6,872 nt of DNA, taken from CAWKAV01 sp963847735 (GTDB taxonomy: Bacteria; Desulfobacterota; Desulfuromonadia; Desulfuromonadales; BM103). The stretch is from the NCBI GenBank assembly GCA_963847735.1, contig CAWKAV010000020.1, forward strand, positions 1 through 6,872, read 5' to 3'. The notes beneath the pieces are model-generated. The model searched no databases. It saw only the letters and a program-made list of their open reading frames with translations, and was not told the DNA's origin. Both the position numbers and the translations under genes were made by a program. Positions 1-4,800 of the stretch are shown piece after piece (the first letter of the stretch is position 1; every line of letters begins with the position of its first letter).

Positions 1-271
1 GGTCAACTGGAGGGCCTGCGTCTAACCTGAGGGGTAACGGCAAAGGGCAGAGGACAACGCATTGAGCAGAAGGTCGGCGACCTCAACATCCTCAAAGCAC
101 TCATGGGCCATAACATGGCGCAATGGCAGGTTGAATAGCCGATCGAGAGAAAAATCAGCCGGTTCTCCGCCTGTGCACGCTGAAAGGCAGATTCAACCCA
201 GGATGCCAGTCAACCGGATTGTCAACGTGTTGTAACAGGTAGGGGCTTTTCTCGGTCTGTAAATGGTTCAT
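1..271 (-). pseudogene. Decayed DUF255 (YyaL/SSP411-type) thioredoxin-domain gene, truncated by window edge
   Basis: Intact members of this family (Thioredox_DsbH/DUF255, about 600-700 aa) have an N-terminal thioredoxin-like domain with a CxxC motif followed by a large helical barrel; their function is poorly defined. Reading leftward from ATG at 271-269, the first frame gives MNHLQTEKSPYLLQHVDNPV then DWHP, the hallmark N-terminus. Loss of one base near 200 shifts the frame; the next segment (200-123) reads WVESAFQRAQAENR, then LIFLSIGYSTCH. The canonical CHWC is damaged around 118-122 (five bases where six are expected), shifting the frame again to HVMAHECFEDVEVADLL (117-67). The last part reads LNALSSALCRYPSG, a TAG stop (24-22), then TQALQLT to the window edge. 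That tail does not continue the thioredoxin domain; it resembles the C-terminal part of the family (RYPS..), suggesting an internal deletion of most of the gene. No Shine-Dalgarno is visible before the ATG. Family identity is secure; the deletion is inferred. Confidence 0.85.
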
Positions 272-279
272 ATAATTAA

Positions 280-312
280 AGTAATTTATTATACATTATA
301 GCATAAATTACT
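280..312. repeat. Perfect 10-bp AT-rich inverted repeat
   Basis: AGTAATTTAT at 280-289 is the exact reverse complement of ATAAATTACT at 303-312, with a 13-nt spacer. It lies in the 65-bp AT-rich gap between the rhodanese stop and the DUF255 remnant. A T run (314-318) follows on the plus strand and TTAATTATAT follows on the minus strand, so it could act as a weak terminator for the rhodanese operon. Only two of ten pairs are G-C, so hairpin strength is modest. An operator is an alternative. Confidence 0.5.
295..303 (-). promoter_or_regulatory. Possible extended -10 element upstream of the DUF255 remnant
   Basis: On the minus strand the bases read TGCTATAAT, matching the extended -10 consensus TGnTATAAT. 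It sits 23 nt before the ATG at 271, inside the inverted repeat. No good -35 is seen at 16-18 bp spacing. The surroundings are very AT-rich, so a chance match is quite possible. If real, it would be the relic promoter of the decayed gene. Confidence 0.3.
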
Positions 313-336
313 GTTTTTATTATATTAAATTCGGCA

Positions 337-648
337 TTAGTCCGTATTTAGTGAGCGTCCCGAGCCGCGCCAACGCGACATGTGCCCCTCCAGAAGCTGA
401 AGATTCTTGTAGCCGCGAAACTTAAGCAGCATCCTTGCCATCTGGGCTCGCGGTCCGTGTTCACAAACGATAACCAGAAGGTCTTCTTTCCTGGTGTTTA
501 CGGCTTCCACAGCTTTGAGCACTCCAGGCAGCGGGGCATGTATCGCCCCGGGAATATGCCCGGATTGGTATTCGAAAGCGCTTCGGACATCGAGAAGAAC
601 TGGCGCATCCCCGCTTTTTAAATGCATTGCAAGCTGTTCAGCTGTCAT
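337..648 (-). CDS. Single-domain rhodanese-like protein
   Basis: A compact rhodanese (sulfurtransferase-fold) protein of 103 aa, expected in the cytoplasm because no signal peptide is seen. Visible family signatures are LLDVRSAFEYQSGHIPGA (18-35) and the catalytic loop CEHGPR (62-67) with Cys62 in the persulfide-carrying position, followed by a C-terminal GY..(L/V)..LEGH..W segment (79-93). The length fits stand-alone GlpE/PspE-like domains. ATG at 648 is chosen because AAGGG lies 5 nt upstream (654-658); the frame stays open to an ATG at 768, but that extension lies wholly inside the GTPase gene, is Cys/Ser-rich and has no rhodanese features. The start overlaps the ylqF stop by 11 nt, so translational coupling is likely. 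The fold and catalytic Cys are clear; the sulfur donor and acceptor cannot be told. Confidence 0.9.
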   Translation of the reverse strand: MTAEQLAMHLKSGDAPVLLDVRSAFEYQSGHIPGAIHAPLPGVLKAVEAVNTRKEDLLVIVCEHGPRAQMARMLLKFRGYKNLQLLEGHMSRWRGSGRSLNTD

Positions 649-1495
649 CTTCACCCTTCTCCATGAAATCTTCAGGTCTCTCCAAGCTGACCCGGCTGAT
701 GAGGCCGGCGCGCAGCTCCCGCAACAGCAGCTCCGAGGCGCGCTGCCGATCAACGTCACCACCGGCAATCAGACAGCCTCGCCGACGTCCGATCTCGTTG
801 ACAAGTTCCGAGGCACTCTCCGGAAGGCCCTGAATCTTGTAGCGAGCGGCCAGCGGTGCCGGGTAATGGTGCATCAGGTAGTCGGCGGCGTACAGGGCCA
901 CATCGACATAGTCCATGGCCGCATCACCAATTGCGCCGCTTGCGGCAAGACGGTAAACACTCTTCTGATTGCGGATATCCGGCCACAGCAGTCCGGGTGT
1001 ATCGGCCAGATGGATACCGTTGCGAAGATCAATCTGTTGGGGACAGGTCGTGATAGCCGGTTTGTCGCCAACCCGGGCCATCTTTCTGCCTGCCAAAGTG
1101 TTGATCAGAGTCGATTTGCCGACATTGGGAATACCGACCACCATCGCACGCAAGGTCTTCCCCGGTACACCTCGGTTCGGCACCATGCTACGGCACAAGC
1201 CCGTAATCTGGCTCACGGTTGACCGTTTTGACGCCTCAATGGGAAGGGCCTTTACGTCCGCGAACTGATCGAAGTATGCGACCCATGATTTTGTCACGGC
1301 AGGGTCTGCAAGATCATTCTTGTTCAGAACCTTGATACAGGGCTTATGCCCGCGCAGTTTCTCCAGCAAGGGGTTGGAGCTGGAAACCGGCAGACGCGCA
1401 TCAAGCACCTCGATGACGATATCAATTCTCGGCATGACTTCGGCGATCTGCCTTTTGGCTTTCGCCATATGTCCTGGAAACCACTCTATTGCCAT
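638..1495 (-). CDS. ylqF: Ribosome biogenesis GTPase YlqF/RbgA
   Basis: A circularly permuted GTPase of 285 aa. In Bacillus the RbgA homologue promotes late assembly of the 50S subunit, binding the immature particle in the cytoplasm; the same role is inferred here. The N-terminus IEWFPGHMAKA (3-13) is the family hallmark. G motifs occur in permuted order: G4 NKND (58-61), a G5-like IEAS (86-89), G1/P-loop GIPNVGKS (121-128), a G2-region threonine near 149-150, and G3 DTPG (165-168) followed by LLWP. The C-terminal helical domain (about 180-285) is present, so the protein looks full length. ATG at 1495 is supported by the conserved N-terminus; the upstream AGGG (1505-1508, 9 nt away) is a weak ribosome site. 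It sits 86 nt after the zinc-ribbon gene and overlaps the rhodanese gene, suggesting a shared transcript. Confidence 0.95.
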   Translation of the reverse strand: MAIEWFPGHMAKAKRQIAEVMPRIDIVIEVLDARLPVSSSNPLLEKLRGHKPCIKVLNKNDLADPAVTKSWVAYFDQFADVKALPIEASKRSTVSQITGLCRSMVPNRGVPGKTLRAMVVGIPNVGKSTLINTLAGRKMARVGDKPAITTCPQQIDLRNGIHLADTPGLLWPDIRNQKSVYRLAASGAIGDAAMDYVDVALYAADYLMHHYPAPLAARYKIQGLPESASELVNEIGRRRGCLIAGGDVDRQRASELLLRELRAGLISRVSLERPEDFMEKGEDDS

Positions 1496-1581
1496 AAATC
1501 AATACCCTGTCGGAGAAACGGCACACCGATGTGATGACCTGACCAAGGCCGATGCATTACGAAGTTTTCGGTGTTTTGAGT

Positions 1582-2073
1582 CTAATAGGACTTGCGGAAA
1601 ACCGTCTTATGACATTTGGGACATGGCGGAATACGCGCGGTCTTTGTCATATGCATCTCGGCTTCGCAATCTTTGCAGGTCAGGGTCCCGGCACTGGTTA
1701 TTTCCCCGGTTTTATACTCCAGGGATTTCTCGGACCGTTCTGCCAGTTCCGTTAAGGTTGTCGCCGCACCGGTCAAGATACGGGAAAAGGCGCTCTGTGC
1801 ACCGGCCGCAAGGCGCTGCGGCTCAATGGCCTTTTTAACCGCCTCTGCAGCTTTGGCAGCGTTCTCCTTCAAGTCACGCCTGACGTAATCGCCGAGCCTG
1901 TCCGCCTGTTCTCGTGAGAAATCACCAGCCGAAGCGAGTTCCTCCTTGGCTTTCTTCAGAGCCTCATCGAAGGTTTTCTTCCCTTCTTCAAGGAGATCTG
2001 CAGTACGGGAAGCCAGCTTTTCATAAAGGCCAATCTCTTCGTGTTCATTTTTGTTTTCATTCTGGTCGCTCAT
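1582..2073 (-). CDS. Zinc ribbon-containing protein, YbeL-like (DUF1451 family)
   Basis: A 163-aa cytoplasmic protein resembling E. coli YbeL (DUF1451), whose function is not established. The first about 120 residues are charged and helical: LYEKLASRTADLLEEGKKT (17-35) and LGDYVRRDLKE (60-70) match the family pattern and probably form a coiled-coil or helical bundle. A short segment EKSLEYKTGEI (115-125) leads to the C-terminal zinc ribbon, with Cys133-x2-Cys136 and Cys151-x2-Cys154. All four zinc ligands are present. ATG at 2073 is chosen because AGGAG lies 7 nt upstream (2081-2085); the frame is open to 2133, but that extra hydrophobic stretch has no ribosome site and is not family-like. 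It is first of three minus-strand genes and diverges from the ACT-domain gene. A possible -10 (TACAAT, minus strand, 2108-2113) lies upstream without a clear -35. Confidence 0.88.
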   Translation of the reverse strand: MSDQNENKNEHEEIGLYEKLASRTADLLEEGKKTFDEALKKAKEELASAGDFSREQADRLGDYVRRDLKENAAKAAEAVKKAIEPQRLAAGAQSAFSRILTGAATTLTELAERSEKSLEYKTGEITSAGTLTCKDCEAEMHMTKTARIPPCPKCHKTVFRKSY

Positions 2074-2192
2074 GAGATCTCTCCTGGGGAATTTATAGAT
2101 GAATCTTATTGTAAAGACTACCACAAAAGACACACTTTGGTTATCAACGAAGGCTCATTTTCCTGTACTCTGCCGCAATTTTATACTGGAGC

Positions 2193-2220
2193 TTGTCGTG
2201 CCTGGTGCTATTGAGATAAT
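2193..2220 (+). promoter_or_regulatory. Possible sigma70-type promoter for the ACT-domain gene
   Basis: TTGTCG (2193-2198) and GATAAT (2215-2220) are spaced by 16 bp and match the -35 and -10 consensus at 4/6 and 5/6 positions. This would leave a leader of about 70 nt before the ATG at 2298. The leader holds a small hairpin (CAATC 2257-2261, loop TTTAT, GATTG 2267-2271) followed by TTTCTT. The assignment rests on the consensus match and position only. Confidence 0.35.
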
Positions 2221-2297
2221 CATTTGAAGAAATAACCAGAAGGTGTAAAAATAATGCAATCTTTATGATTGTTTCTTAACAACCACTGGAGGTGAAT

Positions 2298-2828
2298 ATG
2301 CAGAAGAGATATATCATGACAGCATTCGGCAAGGACCGCCCGGGGATCGTTGCCGATGTTACGGAAGTCCTTTATGAGAACGGTTGCAACCTAGAGGATA
2401 CCAGCATGTCAATGCTGTCCGACGAATTTACCATTAACCTGTTGTTCTCATCCGGCAACAACGACATCGAATCCATTCTTGAGAAAGAGTGTGCTTCACT
2501 TGAACAACAGAAAGACATCTCGGCTTTCATTCGCCCCGTCAAGTCCATCCAGCAGGAGGCCCTGGAAAAACTTCCCCTTTGCACCATTCATGTTGAAGGC
2601 CTGGACCAGGCTGGTATCGTCTATAAGATCAGCAGGTACCTGTCGGACAATCAACTCAACATCGTTGACCTGAAATCTACAGTAAAAGCCACACCGGAAA
2701 GCGGTACGGCGCTCTACCTGATGGATATCCACATTCAACTGCCGGCAGCCTCCTCAATCCTCTCGGTTAGCGATGCTCTGAACGCCGTTGCCGAAGAGAT
2801 CAATGTCGACATAACGGTCTCTCCCTGA
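2298..2828 (+). CDS. Two-ACT-domain protein, GcvR-like (glycine cleavage system repressor family)
   Basis: A 176-aa cytoplasmic protein made of two ACT (amino-acid-binding) domains. The first spans about 3-80 with GKDRPGIVADVTEVL (11-25), the second about 94-174 with GLDQAGIVYKISRYL (101-115) and LNIVDLKS (120-127). The D-x-x-G-I-V turn is the typical ligand-binding ACT loop and occurs in both. This architecture is that of GcvR, which in E. coli represses gcv genes by binding GcvA in response to glycine. No catalytic or DNA-binding domain is present, so regulation through a partner protein or ligand sensing is inferred. No gcvA or gcvTHP is in view, hence no symbol. ATG at 2298 follows TGGAGG (2287-2292) by 5 nt; an in-frame GTG at 2292 overlaps that ribosome site and is rejected. 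It is transcribed divergently from the zinc-ribbon gene. Confidence 0.88.
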   Translation: MQKRYIMTAFGKDRPGIVADVTEVLYENGCNLEDTSMSMLSDEFTINLLFSSGNNDIESILEKECASLEQQKDISAFIRPVKSIQQEALEKLPLCTIHVEGLDQAGIVYKISRYLSDNQLNIVDLKSTVKATPESGTALYLMDIHIQLPAASSILSVSDALNAVAEEINVDITVSP

Positions 2829-2898
2829 CAGACTGGCCACAGAATGCCAGAGCGCTGCACATGAACGGTGTTGCAAAGGCAGACAAGATGAATTTATT

Positions 2899-2907
2899 TG
2901 CTAGAAT
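2899..2907 (+). promoter_or_regulatory. Possible extended -10 for the small hypothetical gene
   Basis: TGCTAGAAT matches the extended -10 pattern TGnTATAAT with one mismatch. Transcription would begin near 2914, before the ATG codons at 2928 and 2955. No convincing -35 is present at normal spacing. If real, it excludes the TTG at 2898 as a start codon. Confidence 0.3.
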
Positions 2908-2954
2908 GCATAAATAAACCAACTGTGATGGACCTGAAGCGGTCAAGGGATGCC

Positions 2955-3323
2955 ATGCACCGGGACCATGTTCTCAATGTTCTGCAACAAACAGAGGAAA
3001 AGCGCGTCCGCTTCCTTAAGGCCTGGAAACACGGCGTCGAATACCTCGGGCCACGGTTTTTTGGTCCGGGTCTGCCTGAAACGGCCAAGAGCAAGGCCGA
3101 ACTCATACCGCTTCGGGATATCGTGGAAGCCGAATTCGAGAAAGAGAGTGAGGGGGAAGAAGAATTTCTGGCTGCAATGGTGAGCTTCTACGACCCGGCA
3201 TGGGGAGAGGAACTCGCCGCGCGCATCGAGTGTCACAAATCGCTCAGCGGTCTCACCCTCGACCTCGATCATGAATGTACTGAAATCATTTGCGAACTTC
3301 TACTGAACCATGAAGGCTGGTAG
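2955..3323 (+). CDS. Hypothetical protein, about 122 aa, acidic
   Basis: I do not recognise this protein. It is 122 aa from ATG 2955, predicted soluble, with no signal peptide or membrane segment. It starts with a basic helical stretch (VLNVLQQTEEKRVRFLKAW, 6-24), has a Gly/Pro/aromatic turn YLGPRFFGPGLP (30-41), then a strongly acidic segment (EAEFEKESEGEEEF, 58-71) and an amphipathic C-terminus with two Cys (93 and 108) and DLDHE (103-107). The isolated Cys and His do not form a recognisable metal motif. The 2955 start follows AAGGGA (2945-2950) by 4 nt; an in-frame ATG at 2928 (131 aa) lacks a ribosome site but is possible, and a TTG at 2898 would fall in the putative -10. It follows the ACT gene by 126 nt on the same strand. 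Third-position base use looks coding; function is unknown. Confidence 0.65.
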   Translation: MHRDHVLNVLQQTEEKRVRFLKAWKHGVEYLGPRFFGPGLPETAKSKAELIPLRDIVEAEFEKESEGEEEFLAAMVSFYDPAWGEELAARIECHKSLSGLTLDLDHECTEIICELLLNHEGW

Positions 3324-3398
3324 CCTGCTGGTCGACCTCAAAGTCACATGAAACAGGCAGCGATTTACGCGACTCCATCTCCGCGACAGCGGCAAAAG

Positions 3399-3423
3399 AG
3401 CCGATTACACAAAAAAGTCGGCT
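3399..3423 (-). terminator. Possible terminator hairpin downstream of the PilZ gene
   Basis: AGCCGA (3399-3404) pairs perfectly with TCGGCT (3418-3423) across a 13-nt loop. On the minus strand the stem is followed by CTCTTTTGCC, a short T tract, which fits the end of the PilZ/ferritin transcript 30 nt past its stop. On the plus strand no T run follows, but it lies 75 nt beyond the hypothetical gene, so it may separate the convergent genes. The stem is short. Confidence 0.4.
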
Positions 3424-3452
3424 GAACAAAAGAAGTGCTTCTGTATCGCCCC

Positions 3453-3794
3453 CTACTCTCCCCGTTGCAGATCAAGATCGTCACAGAGGCCGCGGTACAA
3501 CTCTTCGCCAGACAAGAATGAGATGATCTCCACGCCCATCCCGCCCTTCATTTTATGGATCATGCTCGCGGGTATTTTTTTAGACCAGCAAACCTCCCCG
3601 AGCAAAGCAATCAGACCGTCAGGATGACAGATTTCAACCCTGATCTTTGATCCTGGTTTCGCGACGACCGCGGAACGGATAAAGAGCCCCTGGTAATTAA
3701 TGTCATTCGTAAACCCCAGTTTCTCAGCCTTGTCGAAACCGAATTTCAGCGAGAACCTTTTAGGATGACGTCTTTTGATGCGGTTTTCCGGCAT
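3453..3794 (-). CDS. PilZ domain protein
   Basis: A single PilZ domain of 113 aa, cytoplasmic, with no membrane segment. PilZ domains typically bind cyclic di-GMP through an N-terminal RxxxR and a later [D/N]xSxxG motif. Here RHPKR (9-13) supplies RxxxR, and DINYQG (31-36) occupies the second motif with Asn where Ser is usual. The following beta-barrel is visible in GLFIRS (36-41), the G.KI.VEI.HPDG stretch (48-60), GEVCWSKK (66-73) and the closing GGMGVEII (84-91). Cyclic di-GMP binding is therefore likely but not certain. The ATG at 3794 has GGAG a few nt upstream and lies just before the basic motif, so the N-terminus is short as expected. It follows the ferritin-like gene by 21 nt, almost certainly on the same transcript. 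No effector domain is attached, so it probably works through a partner protein. Confidence 0.85.
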   Translation of the reverse strand: MPENRIKRRHPKRFSLKFGFDKAEKLGFTNDINYQGLFIRSAVVAKPGSKIRVEICHPDGLIALLGEVCWSKKIPASMIHKMKGGMGVEIISFLSGEELYRGLCDDLDLQRGE

Positions 3795-3815
3795 AAACTC
3801 CAGATATCATCCTGA

Positions 3816-4307
3816 TTAATTGGCAGAATATTTTGCACGCCGCTCTTGCAGAATTTTGGCGTGCCGGCTTTCCTCACCCGCCAGCCAGGAGAATGCTTCC
3901 CTGCCGTCGTCCGACTGGGCAAGCTGGCTGGCTTTTTCGAAGTATTCGGCAAATTTTACTTCTGCCTCGATAGCCATGTCGAGTGCCTGGATGTCGGCAT
4001 TCTCTGTTTTCAATACCGCTTCCAGACGTTCCGCATCGGGGAAGATCTTGTCATCGGAGAACCGGTTGAGGTATGGCAGGAACTCTTCTTCGTAATCGGC
4101 AAACGAACCGTCCTGGTATTTTGCCTCCAACTGGTTCAAACGTCGGAGATGTTCCACCTCGTCCTGGGCAAGCCAGGTGAAGAGTTCCTGCAATGCCGGG
4201 TCCGTGGCACGCTCGGACATGGTCGAATAAAAGCGATGGCCGTTCTTTTCTACTTCCTTCGCGGCCCTGACGACTTCAAATCCGCTGAAGTGCTTGATAC
4301 CACTCAT
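3816..4307 (-). CDS. Rubrerythrin/ferritin-like diiron protein
   Basis: A 163-aa four-helix-bundle protein of the ferritin-like (rubrerythrin) group, usually involved in peroxide reduction or iron handling in anaerobes. The expected diiron ligands are visible: EKNGHRFY (20-27) on helix 1, EVEH (50-53) as ExxH on helix 2, the AIEAEVKFAEYF segment (112-123) on helix 3, and ESRH (146-149) as ExxH on helix 4. No C-terminal rubredoxin-like Cys4 domain follows, so it is a rubredoxin-less form that would need an external electron donor. ATG at 4307 is chosen because AAGGA lies 8 nt upstream (4316-4320); an ATG at 4316 abuts that site and the open frame to 4373 runs into the AsmA stop region. It is first in a two-gene unit with the PilZ gene. 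The precise activity is inferred. Confidence 0.88.
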   Translation of the reverse strand: MSGIKHFSGFEVVRAAKEVEKNGHRFYSTMSERATDPALQELFTWLAQDEVEHLRRLNQLEAKYQDGSFADYEEEFLPYLNRFSDDKIFPDAERLEAVLKTENADIQALDMAIEAEVKFAEYFEKASQLAQSDDGREAFSWLAGEESRHAKILQERRAKYSAN

Positions 4308-4337
4308 AAAAGACATCCTTAATGGAAAGTAAGGGTT

Positions 4338-4366
4338 GTTGTATACCAGGCCAAAAGACCTGTCAA
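4338..4366 (-). promoter_or_regulatory. Probable promoter of the ferritin-like/PilZ unit
   Basis: On the minus strand a perfect -35 TTGACA (4366-4361) is followed by TATACA (4345-4340) at 15-bp spacing or TACAAC (4343-4338) at 17 bp. The spacer contains a 6-bp stem with a TTTT loop (CAGGTC/GGCCTG). The -35 overlaps the stop codon of the upstream AsmA reading frame, giving the diiron gene its own promoter at the very end of its neighbour. The -35 is strong, the -10 only fair. Confidence 0.45.
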
Positions 4367-4800
4367 TTGCCAAAAAGTTTTTTCAGTGAATCCTGCATCG
4401 ACTTGTTCGTCGGATTGTCGACCGGGTTGGTCTCCTTAGCGGGCTGTTGCTGGTCATCTTGCTGTGCTGCCGGAGCTGGTGAACCGAACAATTTATCAAG
4501 ATGGCGGCCCAATTCCTTGCCAAGCACTTCCGATGCCTGCTTCTGCACCCCTATCGGGTCCAGTCCGAACTTCGGCGCAGCGTAGTTGCCAGAGACAAGC
4601 AACGGAATCTGGCTCCAGCCGTCCTTGTCGGCCAGGTATTTTGCCATATTTCCGCCTGAATCGAGCCGGGCGGCAAGTTGTGGACTCAAACGGGTATCCA
4701 CCGACAGGTTCATGGTGCCGTCCAGGCCGATCGTCCCTCTGGGGAAAAGCTTTAGCTCGTCACTGAGGATACTGCTGTCGATGTTTAAGTTACCGTCGAC
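4363..4800 (-). pseudogene. C-terminal part of the AsmA-family protein, separated by a frameshift
   Basis: This 145-codon stretch continues the AsmA protein in another frame. It begins VDGNLNIDSSILSDEL, directly after the point where the upstream frame reads FKNFQGDINT, so joining the two gives a smooth ..GDINT-VDGNLNID.. sequence. It carries features typical of AsmA C-termini: DTRLSPQLAARL (35-46), WSQIPLLVSGNY (62-73), then PKFGLDP (76-82) and a charged helix GKELGRHLDKLFG (94-106). A Gln/Asp/Pro-rich linker (about 108-132) and a final amphipathic helix SLKKLFGN follow. The reading frame is open up to 4884, but the upstream codons are only an out-of-frame shadow of the AsmA gene and no good ribosome site precedes an internal ATG. 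I therefore regard it as a displaced 3' part, not a gene of its own. It could still be made if ribosomes shift frame. Confidence 0.8.

Noticed and set aside
649..768. Upstream extension of the rhodanese to ATG 768
   Set aside because: The extension lies wholly inside ylqF, is Cys/Ser-rich and carries no rhodanese feature; ATG 648 has a good ribosome site.
494..1222. Plus-strand open frame of 242 codons
   Set aside because: It is antisense to ylqF and the rhodanese gene, both firmly identified; its translation has no recognisable domain and no ribosome site.
2074..2133. Upstream extension of the zinc-ribbon protein to 2133, suggesting an N-terminal hydrophobic signal
   Set aside because: The AGGAG site points to ATG 2073, and the family starts with a charged helix; the extra residues cover the ribosome site.
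2833..2850. CTGGC/GCCAG hairpin just after the ACT gene as a terminator
   Set aside because: Only 5 bp with no T run on either side, so termination is unsupported.
2888..2917. Nine-codon open frame before the hypothetical gene as a leader peptide
   Set aside because: Poor ribosome site, and it overlaps the likely -10 element; no regulatory amino-acid run.
3846..4322. Plus-strand open frame of 158 codons
   Set aside because: It is antisense to the ferritin-like gene, whose diiron ligands are all visible.
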